Shown here: positions 33,746-42,345 of the stretch, piece by piece | How the letters are laid out: every line of letters begins with the position of its first letter | Position numbering within the stretch: position 1 is the first letter of the stretch | DNA from: an uncultured Clostridia bacterium | GTDB taxonomy: Bacteria > Bacillota > Clostridia > TANB77 > CAG-508 | DNA length: 45,331 bases | NCBI GenBank assembly: GCA_934149165.1 | Contig: CAKPDY010000012.1 | Coordinates: forward strand, 1 to 45,331 | Direction of reading: 5' to 3' | Translations under genes and position numbers: made by a program | The notes under the pieces: model-generated | What the model was told of the DNA's origin: nothing | Databases searched by the model: none | Seen by the model: only the letters and a program-made list of their open reading frames with translations

Positions 33746-33784
33746 TGTAACACAAATGTAATTTAATTGTAATATTTTTGAAAT
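33746..33784. promoter_or_regulatory. Four-unit 11-bp direct-repeat operator array (TGTAAT-N5)
   Basis: TGTAAC (33746), TGTAAT (33757), TGTAAT (33768) and TGAAAT (33779), each separated by exactly five bases. It starts about 14 bases upstream of the -35 of the substrate gene, the usual place for an OmpR-family activator, and it matches the array at 9438. Confidence 0.72.
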
Positions 33785-33803
33785 GTATATTAATTTATAT
33801 TAT

Positions 33804-34790
33804 TTATTCAAATACAGTAGCAGCATATAATTTATTACCTCTTAAAAAATCACTAATTGGCATTTTTTTTGCATTTTCACCTTGAATTTCTAATACTTTT
33901 ATATTTGAATCTATTGTTTTTATATATAAACCTTTTTTATCATCTGCAAATAAAATAGTACCAGGATTTAAGTTGTAAAATCTATCTTCATATTCTAATA
34001 AATCTGGAAATTCCTCAAATAATTTTTCATTACTTAAAGTTTCTACTTTCCAAAATTTTATTTTCTTTTCCTCTAAATATGAATATGCTCCCATTATTGG
34101 GTTTAACCCTCTTACTAAATTTTTTATTTGTATGGCAGTTTGATTTTTCCAATCTATTTTAGACATTTCTTTATTTAACATAGGTGCCATACTAAATTCT
34201 TCTGGTTGTTTTTCCCTTGGTGCTGTGCCATCTTCTATTTGTTTTAATGTTTCAACCAAAAGTTTAGCACCTATTTTAGAAAGTCTTTCCCATAACTCAC
34301 CTGTTGTTTCATTTTCACCTATCTCAACCTCTTGTTTTAAAATCATATCACCAGTGTCCATTCCTTCATTCATATACATTGTAGTAATTCCTGTGGTTTT
34401 ATCTCCATTTAAAACTGCCCATTGAATTGGAGCAGCCCCCCTATATTTTGGTAATAAAGAACCATGAACATTTATACAGCCCAATCTAGGAATTTCCAAC
34501 ATTTCTTTAGGCAATATTTTTCCATATGCAACAACACAAATAACATCAGGTTTTAAATTTTTTACTTCATTAATAAATTCTACATTTTTTCTTACTTTTT
34601 CTGGCTGATAAATTGGTATATTTTTTTCAATTGCAAATTCTTTAACTGGTGAAGCAACCATTTTCATTCCTCTACCTTTTGGTTTATCAACATTAGTAAC
34701 AACACCCAAGATATTGTATCCATTATTATAAACTTCTTCTAAAGACTCCTTTGCAAAATCTGGTGTTCCCATAAATAATATATTAAGCAT
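33804..34790 (-). CDS. fmt: Methionyl-tRNA formyltransferase
   Basis: Formylates initiator Met-tRNA with 10-formyl-tetrahydrofolate, a 328-residue enzyme. Family motifs are M-G-T-P-D-F-A (about 7-13), the substrate block C-I-N-V-H-G-S-L-L-P-K-Y-R-G-A-A-P-I-Q-W (about 106-125), and D-T-G-D-M-I near 144. It is coupled in the operon with def 30 bases upstream, the usual fmt/def pairing for making and removing the formyl group. Fhs elsewhere in the window makes its cofactor. Confidence 0.96.
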   Translation of the reverse strand: MLNILFMGTPDFAKESLEEVYNNGYNILGVVTNVDKPKGRGMKMVASPVKEFAIEKNIPIYQPEKVRKNVEFINEVKNLKPDVICVVAYGKILPKEMLEIPRLGCINVHGSLLPKYRGAAPIQWAVLNGDKTTGITTMYMNEGMDTGDMILKQEVEIGENETTGELWERLSKIGAKLLVETLKQIEDGTAPREKQPEEFSMAPMLNKEMSKIDWKNQTAIQIKNLVRGLNPIMGAYSYLEEKKIKFWKVETLSNEKLFEEFPDLLEYEDRFYNLNPGTILFADDKKGLYIKTIDSNIKVLEIQGENAKKMPISDFLRGNKLYAATVFE

Positions 34791-34820
34791 TTACACTCCT
34801 CCATTTTTTGTTAAAAACTT

Positions 34821-35291
34821 TTAATCTTTCACAGTTTCAAGTGTTCCAGGAATAATTTTATCCACAAACAAAATTCCATTCAAATGGTCAATTTCATGTG
34901 ATATAGCTTGTGCCAATAATTCCTTTGACTTTATTTTTCTTTCTTTTCCATCTATATCAAGAGCTTTTACTGTAACTTCAGCAGGTCTTATTATTTTAGC
35001 AAATTGATTTGGAAAGCTTAAACAACCTTCCTCTACTTCTTGCTCCCCTTTTTCTTTTATAATTTCTGGGTTTATTAAAACAATTGGTCCTTTATCATCA
35101 TATAAATCTATTACTACAACTCTTTTTAAAATTCCAACTTGTGGTGCTGCCAAACCTACTCCATTATTTTTATGCATTGTTTCAATCATATCTTCCACTA
35201 ACTCTTTTATTTTTTCATCTACTTTTTCTACTGTTCTAGATTTTTTTCTTAGAACTTCATCTCCATTTTTTCTTATATTTCTTATTGCCAT
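34821..35291 (-). CDS. def: Peptide deformylase
   Basis: Removes the N-formyl group from nascent proteins. A 156-residue iron/zinc enzyme with the three motifs G-V-G-L-A-A-P-Q-V-G (about 45-54), E-G-C-L-S-F-P (about 88-94) and I-S-H-E-I-D-H-L-N-G (about 130-139), including H-E-x-D-H. It lies between priA and fmt, as in many Firmicutes. Confidence 0.96.
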   Translation of the reverse strand: MAIRNIRKNGDEVLRKKSRTVEKVDEKIKELVEDMIETMHKNNGVGLAAPQVGILKRVVVIDLYDDKGPIVLINPEIIKEKGEQEVEEGCLSFPNQFAKIIRPAEVTVKALDIDGKERKIKSKELLAQAISHEIDHLNGILFVDKIIPGTLETVKD

Positions 35292-35343
35292 TTTTCACCA
35301 TTCCTTCTTTTTTGAAAAAGAAAATATTTTCCTTTTTCATTTT

Positions 35344-37593
35344 TTATAACATATTATTTGGATTTACATCAATAATCATACTAACAGAAGAGCTTTTTTT
35401 ACCTAAGATTTCGTTATTACATTTATTTAATATATCTATAATATCTTCTCCAAATTTGCATTTTATAATTATTCTCCACCTAAATTTATTTTTTATTCTA
35501 TCAATTGGTGCAGGAACTGGTTTATAAAGCATTATAGGTATATTTTCAGTTTCAATTTTATTTTTTAAATATTCATGAATCTGCTTGCTAACTTTAATTA
35601 TATCATTTTCATTTTCCGAACTAAATCCAAGCACTATTATATCACAAAAAGGTGGATATTTCAATTGTTTTCTTAATTTAGCCTCCAAATTATAAAATAA
35701 TTTATAATCTTGTTTTTTAGAAAATTCTATACTGAAATTATCTGGATTATATGTTTGAATAATAACATTTCCTTCATCTTTTTCTCTACCTGCTCTTCCG
35801 TGCTACTTGTGTTAATATTTGAAAAGTTTTTTCACTTGCTCTGTAATCATCTATATTTAAATTAGTATCAGCTGCAATTACTCCAACTAATGTTACATTG
35901 GGAAAATGATGTCCTTTAACAACCATTTGAGTTCCTATTAAAATATCTATATTCTCATTTTTAAATTTATTTAAAATTTCTTCATGTGAATTTTTCTTTG
36001 TAACTGTATCTACATCCATTCTAATTGTTGAAGCTGTTGGAAACATTTTATTTATTTCTTCTTCTAATTTTTGTGTACCTGTTCCAAAATACCTAATATT
36101 ATTGCTTTTGCAATCAGGGCAAACTGTTAAAGCATTACATTCATACCCACAATAATGACATTTTAATTTATTTTGTTTTATATGATATGTCATTGTTATA
36201 TTACAATTTTTACACTTTGCTGTATATCCGCAATCTCTGCACATTATAAATGTTGAATATCCTCTTCTATTTAAAAATAAAATTGTTTGTTTTTTTGCTT
36301 GTAAGTTTTTTTCAATGGCTTCATATAATTTTCTACTTATCATGCTTCTATTTCCATTTGCAAGTTCTTGTTTTAAATCAACAACTTCAACATTTGGTAA
36401 ACTAGAATTATTTGCTCTTTTTGTTAATTCTAATAATTCTATATCTCCTTTTAAAGCCCTGTAATATGTATCCATATCAGGTGTTGCACTACCATATACA
36501 ATTGGAATATCATATTTTTTTCCTAGATATCTTGCAACATCTTTTACATTATATCTTGGTGACATTTCAGATTTATAAGAACTATCATGTTCCTCATCAA
36601 TTATAATAATTCCCAAATCATTTACAGGTGCAAACATTGCAGACCTTGCACCAATAACTATTTTAGCCTTTCCTGATTTAATTTTATACCACTGGTCATA
36701 TCTTTCACCTACTGATAATTTACTATGTAAAACAGCAATATTATCTTGGCCAAATCTAGCAATAAACCTATCTACAGTTTGTGGTGTTAATGAAATTTCA
36801 GGTACTAGCATTATACTTGACTTTCCTTCATTTAAAACCTTTTGTATTAACTGTAAATACACCTCTGTTTTTCCGTGAGCCGAGTAACTCCGTAAAGTAA
36901 AAATTCTGAATTCATGTAATCATCAATTGCATTTTCTACCATATTATAAGCATACTGTTGTTCATCTGTTAAATTTAAATTATAATTTTTTTCAATAACC
37001 TTATGTAAAAATGGATTTCTCTCAATTTGTTTTTCATAAATTTCTACATATCCATTTTTTTCTAAAGTTTTTATAATTGCTTTTGATACTTCTGTTAAAC
37101 TTTCTAATTCATTAATTAAAACATCATCATTATCTATTAAAAACTTTAAAACCTTTATTTGTTTTTCAGATTTTAAAATTTTATTTTCAATATCATCATT
37201 TATCTCTATTTCATTTTTTAATAATCTAACACTATTTAAAGATTTTTCCTTAACCCTTTTTTCAACATCTTTAGTACCTGTTCCTGGAGGCAACATTAAT
37301 TTTATACAATCTGATATATTGCAAAAATATCTATGTGCCATCCATTTGGCAAGTTCTACTTTTGGTGTATCTATGAAGTCTTTTTCTTCAACTGCTGATA
37401 TATCTTTTACTTCAAATTCACTTGATTCTTTTATATTTACAACAAAACCTTCTTCTAGTTTTTTTATGTTGCCGAACTTTACTAATACTCTGCTTCCGAT
37501 GTTTACCTTTTCTTCCATTTCAAATGGAATGTTATAATCGAAAGTTCTGTTTAAGTTTTTTACATTACTATTTATAATAACTTCTGCTATCAT
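35344..37593 (-). CDS. priA: Primosomal helicase PriA, needs three +1 shifts at CGGN codons
   Basis: PriA restarts stalled replication forks and is found across three frames. The first (37593 down to 36883) is the N-terminal DNA-binding region ending L-L-Y-G-V-T. The second (36878-35801) has R-x-x-Y-x-x-R-P-type helicase motifs, D-E-E-H-D-S near 280, A-T-P-D-M-D, and zinc cysteines C-R-D-C-G-Y, C-K-N-C, C-H-Y-C-G-Y and C-P-D-C. The third (35796 to 35344) is the C-terminal helicase and closing part. The joins are CGGC (36882) and CGGA (36875), which restore Walker A G-S-G-K-T, and CGGA (35800), which restores G-R-A-G-R. With glycine at each, the protein is 748 residues, a normal PriA length. 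Nothing else disables it. Confidence 0.87.
35797..35800 (-). other. Putative +1 recoding site CGGA (glycine), PriA G-R-A-G-R motif
   Basis: After Q-V-A the in-frame triplet CGG leads to K-S-R and a stop. Skipping one base gives A-G-R-A-G-R-E, helicase motif VI of PriA. Confidence 0.76.
36872..36882 (-). other. Two adjacent +1 recoding sites, CGGC and CGGA, in PriA Walker A
   Basis: In frame the minus strand reads ACT, CGGC, TCA, CGGA, AAA, ACA. Reading each four-base unit as glycine gives T-G-S-G-K-T-E-V-Y, the nucleotide-binding P-loop of PriA. Without both shifts the frame runs to a stop 10 codons later. Confidence 0.78.
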
Positions 37594-37748
37594 TTTTTCT
37601 CCTTGATTTTTTCATAACATTTTTTATATTACAAGCTCAATTTTAGCATATATAATGTGTTTTTTCAATTAAATATACAGTTTTAAAAATTTTCCTTACT
37701 TTTCATGGCAACATTTTATTAATTTTTACAATATTCTACATTTATATT

Positions 37749-37789
37749 AAAAAAATATAAGATTACCTAAAGTAACCTTATATTTTTTA
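37749..37789 (-). terminator. Terminator after gmk
   Basis: On the minus strand ATATAAGGTTAC pairs with GTAATCTTATAT (one G-U) around a 5-base loop, followed by a run of T. It lies directly after the gmk stop and before priA. Confidence 0.8.
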
Positions 37790-37793
37790 TATA

Positions 37794-38369
37794 TTAAAAC
37801 TCAGTTTTCTTATTTTGTAACTCATGTTTTATAATATCCATAATTATATCAACTGTTTTATCTAAATCATTATTTTTTAAAACATAATCATACATACCTA
37901 TTTTAGATTCTTCATAATCGAATCTATTCAAACGTAAAGTAATTTCTTTCAAATCTGGAGTTGATGTTCTTTTTTCTAGTCTTTTTCTTAAAATTTCTTT
38001 TGGTACACGTAAAAATATTGTAATAACTTTAGTGTCATTTTTTAAGATATCTATTAAATTCTCTGTACCGTTAACATCCATATCTTTTACTATTATTTTT
38101 CCGCTTGCTATTTTTTCATTCATAAGTTTTCTTGAAGTTCCGTAATAATGTTCATGATGAATATTGTATTCATAAAATTCATTATTTTTAATCATTTCTT
38201 CAAATTCTTGTGTAGTAACAAAATTATATATTACACCTGGTTTTTCACCTTCACGTGGTTTTCTATCTGTGTAAGATGGTAAAGATTCTACATTTTCCAT
38301 CCTTTTTATTAATTCTTTTTTTATTGTATCTTTTCCTGCTCCTGATACTCCAGATAATAATATTAACAT
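37794..38369 (-). CDS. gmk: Guanylate kinase
   Basis: Phosphorylates GMP to GDP with ATP, 191 residues. The P-loop S-G-V-S-G-A-G-K-D-T is at 6-15. The GMP-binding part contains S-Y-T-D-R-K-P-R-E-G-E and Y-E-Y-N-I-H-H-E-H-Y-Y-G-T (about 66-78). D-M-D-V-N-G is near 96. The usual order G-S-G-G-K is slightly changed to G-V-S-G-A-G-K, which keeps the P-loop. Its start overlaps the rpoZ stop by seven bases. Confidence 0.94.
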   Translation of the reverse strand: MLILLSGVSGAGKDTIKKELIKRMENVESLPSYTDRKPREGEKPGVIYNFVTTQEFEEMIKNNEFYEYNIHHEHYYGTSRKLMNEKIASGKIIVKDMDVNGTENLIDILKNDTKVITIFLRVPKEILRKRLEKRTSTPDLKEITLRLNRFDYEESKIGMYDYVLKNNDLDKTVDIIMDIIKHELQNKKTEF

Positions 38370-38560
38370 ATTTTCACCTTACCTTCTGCTATTTCGTCTG
38401 CTGCCAATGAAACCGGTGAAACATCATCAACATCTGTTAATACTTCACTTCCTTCTGCTATTTGTCTTGCTCTTTTTGAAGTAGCTATTACTAGTTTAAA
38501 TCTGTTTTCTGTTTTTGTAAGTAATTCTGTAACTGTTGGTTTTACTATCATATTATACAC
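38363..38560 (-). CDS. rpoZ: RNA polymerase omega subunit
   Basis: A 65-residue subunit that helps assemble and stabilise RNA polymerase. The diagnostic block N-R-F-K-L-V-I-A-T-S-K-R-A-R-Q-I-A (about 17-33) is clear, and A-A-D-E-I-A-E-G-K near the C-terminus closes the domain. It is overlapped by gmk at the 3' end, a common Firmicutes arrangement with yicC upstream. Confidence 0.95.
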   Translation of the reverse strand: MYNMIVKPTVTELLTKTENRFKLVIATSKRARQIAEGSEVLTDVDDVSPVSLAADEIAEGKVKIC

Positions 38561-38591
38561 ATCCTTTCTTTATTTTTTATAAACATAACAT

Positions 38592-39467
38592 TTATTCAAT
38601 ATTTTGAATTTGCTCTCTTATGTCTTCCATTATAGTTTTTATATCTATAGCTAAATTAGTTATTTCTAGTTTTACTGATTTTGAAGCTATAGTATTAGTT
38701 TCTCTGTTCATTTCTTGAACTAAAAAATCTAATTTTTTACCTATGGCGTCTTTTGTTTCTAATAAATTTTTGAACTGCATTATATGACTTTTTAACCTTG
38801 TTAGTTCTTCTTCAATTGAACATTTATCTGCATATATTACAATTTCTTGTGCTATTCTTGTTTCATCTATAATTTCTGTTCTTAGAATTTCTTTAATTCT
38901 TTCTTTTAATTTTACTACATATTCTTCAATTAGTCCAGTAGAAATTTCAAAAATATCATTAACTTTTTTATCTACATTACAAATTCTTTCAAATAAATCC
39001 TGTTTTATTTTTTCACCTTCTATTTCACGCATTTTCACGAAATTTTGAATAGCATTTGCAGTACATTTTTCTAATTCATTCCAAATTATTTCACTATCAT
39101 CATCATTTATTTTTATTTGCAACACATCTGGCATTTTGAATATTTCTATAATATTAATATCATTTTTAATTCCAGTTTCTAAAGCAATTTCATTTACTTG
39201 ATTTATATAACTTTTTGCTAATTCTTTATTAATAATAATATCTTTCCCTTCATTACTGAAATTATTAAATGTAATAAAAACATCTATTTTTCCTCTTGCA
39301 ATATTATTTGATAACATCTTTTTTATTTTTTCTTCATAACAGCTAATGTTTCTTGGCATTTTTATATTAATATCACAATATTTATGGTTAACTGATTTTA
39401 TCTCTACTATGTATTCTCTTAAATTTTCTTCTAATTTACTTCTTCCAAAACCTGTCATACTTTTCAT
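38592..39467 (-). CDS. YicC/YloC-family endoribonuclease
   Basis: A 291-residue protein of the YicC family, now known as an RNase active on small RNAs. It starts M-K-S-M-T-G-F-G-R-S and has V-E-I-K-S-V-N-H-K-Y-C-D (about 21-32). The C-terminal D-F-L-V-Q-E-M-N-R-E-T-N-T-I-A-S-K-S (about 252-269) is the family signature. It forms the conserved cluster yicC-rpoZ-gmk with its neighbours. Confidence 0.94.
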   Translation of the reverse strand: MKSMTGFGRSKLEENLREYIVEIKSVNHKYCDINIKMPRNISCYEEKIKKMLSNNIARGKIDVFITFNNFSNEGKDIIINKELAKSYINQVNEIALETGIKNDINIIEIFKMPDVLQIKINDDDSEIIWNELEKCTANAIQNFVKMREIEGEKIKQDLFERICNVDKKVNDIFEISTGLIEEYVVKLKERIKEILRTEIIDETRIAQEIVIYADKCSIEEELTRLKSHIMQFKNLLETKDAIGKKLDFLVQEMNRETNTIASKSVKLEITNLAIDIKTIMEDIREQIQNIE

Positions 39468-39479
39468 ATAAATTTACCT

Positions 39480-40067
39480 CTATTTTTTTACAATTTCTTT
39501 TATATCATTATTATCTTTTTTATATTTTTTTACCCTTTTAATTGAAAAAATAATTATTTTTAGTATATAATATCCCAAAATTCCATATAATATAAGTTTT
39601 ACTATATTATTAAAATTCATAAAATACATTTTTTGCACATATATTAAACATAAACTCGAACACCCTAAAGTTAATATTTCCATAGAGCTTAAAGCAATAG
39701 AAAGACTATCTTTTTTATATGCATTTTCTAATATAAGTATTCCAATTATAGCAATACATAGTGTAATAATTTTCAGGTCATTTTCAAATATAGAACTTTC
39801 TATATTTTTATTTCCCATGATTAATAATACTAAATATATTATCATTGAAATTGCTATATAAACATTTGTTAATATAAATTTAATTAATGTTTGTTTTTGT
39901 TCTTTATTTATTTTATTTTGTATAGCTTCTTTTATTTGTTTTAAAGTAACAGTTTCTGGTTCTTTTGTTTTTGTAGCTTTTTCTAAATTATTAATATTTT
40001 TTATATTATTTGAATTTTTATTTTTTGAAGTTATATTATTTTCTAATTTTTTTTCAATTTTACCCAT
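39480..40067 (-). CDS. Unknown membrane protein, about four helices
   Basis: A 195-residue protein I do not recognise. It has an asparagine/lysine-rich N-terminus (about 1-50), then four hydrophobic segments (about 68-88, 98-116, 125-145 and 150-175), and a lysine-rich tail. I start at ATG 40067, two bases after the rsmE stop, suggesting coupling, rather than the longer in-frame start at 40106, which would overlap rsmE. It lies between rsmE and yicC. Confidence 0.72.
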   Translation of the reverse strand: MGKIEKKLENNITSKNKNSNNIKNINNLEKATKTKEPETVTLKQIKEAIQNKINKEQKQTLIKFILTNVYIAISMIIYLVLLIMGNKNIESSIFENDLKIITLCIAIIGILILENAYKKDSLSIALSSMEILTLGCSSLCLIYVQKMYFMNFNNIVKLILYGILGYYILKIIIFSIKRVKKYKKDNNDIKEIVKK

Positions 40068-40068
40068 A

Positions 40069-40821
40069 TTAACTTTCATTCCTTTCAAATTCATACATAA
40101 TAACACTTAACATAGCTAAACTCACAGTTTCTGTTCTTAAAATTCTACTTCCTAAACTTATAACTTTTGCACCATATTGTTGCATATGCATTACTTCTGA
40201 AATGTCAATTCCCCCTTCTGGACCAACTATCACTGCTATTTTAATATGAGTATAATTTTTATACTGTTTTAAAACTGTTTTTAAAAATACTTCTTTTTCA
40301 TTTTCATAACATAATAATACTAAATCATATTCATCAAATTTGTTTGAAATTTCATTTATATTTTTTATATTGTCAATTATAGGTATAATATTTCTACCAC
40401 TTTGTTTTGCCGCTACTTCAGCTATTTTATTCCAACGTTCTACTTTTTTTATTTTATCTTTATTATCTAATTTAACAACACATCTTTTCATTTCAACAGG
40501 AATAATTTTTTTTACTCCTAATTCGACAGATTTTTGTATTATTAATTCCATTTTATCTGATTTCGGTAAACCTTGAAATATATCAACTTCAACATTTGAT
40601 TCTGCATTTGACTTTATTTTTTCTAAAATATTACAAATAACTTCTGTTTTAGAAATATTTGTAATATTTGCAATATAGTTTTCCTGTGTTTCTATATTGC
40701 AAATATTTATTAAATCATTTTTTTTCATTCTTAAAACATTAGAAATGTGATTTACATCTTCACCATTTATAGTAACTTTTCCATTATCAATTTGGTCATT
40801 TTTTACAAAAAATTTTGGCAT
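40069..40821 (-). CDS. rsmE: 16S rRNA m3U1498 methyltransferase
   Basis: SPOUT-fold methyltransferase of 250 residues that modifies U1498 of 16S rRNA. The N-terminal PUA-like part contains H-I-S-N-V-L-R-M-K (about 25-33). The knot region carries K-S-D-K-M-E-L-I-I-Q-K-S-V-E-L-G-V near 80-96, G-P-E-G-G-I-D near 196 and L-G-S-R-I-L-R-T-E-T (about 221-230). I prefer ATG 40821, preceded by GGAG at six bases, over the in-frame ATG at 40833. Confidence 0.93.
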   Translation of the reverse strand: MPKFFVKNDQIDNGKVTINGEDVNHISNVLRMKKNDLINICNIETQENYIANITNISKTEVICNILEKIKSNAESNVEVDIFQGLPKSDKMELIIQKSVELGVKKIIPVEMKRCVVKLDNKDKIKKVERWNKIAEVAAKQSGRNIIPIIDNIKNINEISNKFDEYDLVLLCYENEKEVFLKTVLKQYKNYTHIKIAVIVGPEGGIDISEVMHMQQYGAKVISLGSRILRTETVSLAMLSVIMYEFERNES

Positions 40822-40872
40822 TTTATTCTCCATTAATTTATTTTTTGAATTACATTATATGTACTCATTATA

Positions 40873-42315
40873 TTATTTATTCAATTCCTCAATAAACATT
40901 TTATTAAGCATTCCTGGATTTGCTTTTCCTTTAGTTTCTTTCATTGCCTGACCTACCAAAAATCCAATAGCTTTATCTTTTCCGCCTTTATAATCTGCTA
41001 CAGATTGTGGGTTTGCTGCAATTATTTTTGAAACAACTTCTTTGATAGCTCCTTCATCAGAAATTTGAATCCATCCATTTTCTTTTATTATTATTTCTGG
41101 ATTTCTTGGATTTTCAAATAATTCTGAAATTACTTTTTTAGCTATTGCTGAACTTATTGTTCCTTTTTCTATTAATTCAACTACTTTTGCAAGTTCTTCT
41201 GAACCAAATGGAATTTGATCTGGTTCCATTTCTTTTTCATTTATAATTCTAGATATATCAGACAATATCCAGTTTGCTACAGCTTTAGCATTTCCACATT
41301 TGCTTTGAGCACCTTCAAATAAATCTGATAAATATTTTGATGCTGTTAAAAGATTTGCATCTTTTTCAGATAATCCAAATTCTCCCATATATCTTGCTTT
41401 TCTGCTTTCTGGTAATTCTGGCAAACTATTTTTTACATTTTCAATATATTCCTCAGATAATCTAATTGCAACTAGGTCTGGATCTGGGAAATATCTATAG
41501 TCTTGTGCATCTTCTTTATCTCTCATTTGAAATGTTTTTCCAGATACATCATCCCATCTTAATGTTGTTTGTTCCACAACTCCACCTTCATCTAATAAAT
41601 CCATTTGTCTTACTGCTTCATATTCTATTGCTCTAACTATTGATCTAAAAGAGTTCATATTTTTCATTTCAGTACGTGTACCAAATTCTGTTGTTCCTTT
41701 TTTTCTAACTGAAACATTGACATCAGCACGTAATGAACCTTCTTGCATTTTGCAGTCTGATACTTCTATATACTCAAGTATTGATTTTATTTTTCTTAAA
41801 TATTGTTCTACTTCTTTAGAAGTACGTAAATCTGGTTCTGAAACTATTTCTATTAATGGTACACCCGCTCTATTTAAATCAACTAAGCTTCCTTGCCCAA
41901 ATTCATTATGATTTAGTTTTCCAGCATCTTCTTCTATATGAATTCTTGTTAATCTTATTTTCTTTTTATTTCCTTCGTCATCTTCTATTTCAACATAACC
42001 ATGTTCACATAAAGGTTTATCAAATTGAGATATTTGATATGCTTTTGGTAAATCTGGATAAAAATAATTTTTTCTATCGTTTTTGCTGTCTCTTGATATT
42101 TCACAATTTGTTGCTAAACCTGCCTTTACTGCATATTCAACAACCTTTTCATTTAAAACTGGAAGTGTTCCTGGCATTGCCATACAAATTGGACAACAAT
42201 GTGTATTAGGTTCACCACCAAATTCTGTAGGACATGAACAAAATATTTTTGTTTTTGTGCTAAGTTCAGCATGTACTTCTAGTCCCATTACTATTTCATA
42301 ATCACTTCTTGACAT
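40873..42315 (-). CDS. gatB: Asp-tRNA(Asn)/Glu-tRNA(Gln) amidotransferase subunit B
   Basis: Kinase/tRNA-binding subunit of GatCAB, 480 residues, which amidates misacylated Glu-tRNA-Gln and Asp-tRNA-Asn. Motifs are G-L-E-V-H-A-E-L (about 11-18), zinc cysteines C-S-C-P near 27 and C-C-P-I-C near 40, R-K-N-Y-F-Y-P-D-L-P-K-A-Y-Q-I-S-Q (about 86-102), and L-N-R-A-G-V-P-L-I-E-I-V-S-E-P-D. The C-terminal YqeY-like domain is present. Presence of GatCAB suggests indirect glutamine or asparagine charging. Confidence 0.96.
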   Translation of the reverse strand: MSRSDYEIVMGLEVHAELSTKTKIFCSCPTEFGGEPNTHCCPICMAMPGTLPVLNEKVVEYAVKAGLATNCEISRDSKNDRKNYFYPDLPKAYQISQFDKPLCEHGYVEIEDDEGNKKKIRLTRIHIEEDAGKLNHNEFGQGSLVDLNRAGVPLIEIVSEPDLRTSKEVEQYLRKIKSILEYIEVSDCKMQEGSLRADVNVSVRKKGTTEFGTRTEMKNMNSFRSIVRAIEYEAVRQMDLLDEGGVVEQTTLRWDDVSGKTFQMRDKEDAQDYRYFPDPDLVAIRLSEEYIENVKNSLPELPESRKARYMGEFGLSEKDANLLTASKYLSDLFEGAQSKCGNAKAVANWILSDISRIINEKEMEPDQIPFGSEELAKVVELIEKGTISSAIAKKVISELFENPRNPEIIIKENGWIQISDEGAIKEVVSKIIAANPQSVADYKGGKDKAIGFLVGQAMKETKGKANPGMLNKMFIEELNK

Positions 42316-42345
42316 GTGTTTATCATTCCTTTCTTAAAAATTTTT

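Noticed and set aside
35313..35340. Terminator between priA and def
   Set aside because: A weak A/T hairpin is present, but the operon runs from priA through def to fmt with short gaps.
36412..36606. Short open frames on the strand opposite genes (for example here)
   Set aside because: They lack ribosome sites and family resemblance, and they mirror the A/T-rich coding strand of real genes.
3045..36882. Sequencing or assembly error as the cause of the frame breaks
   Set aside because: Typical indel errors fall in homopolymers. These are single C additions before GG in glycine codons, and hundreds of other GGN codons are unaffected. Not excluded without reads.
35344..37593. priA as a decayed pseudogene of three fragments
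   Set aside because: All three breaks are the same CGGN form at conserved glycines, and no stop or other damage exists between them. PriA is also a core gene with normal neighbours.
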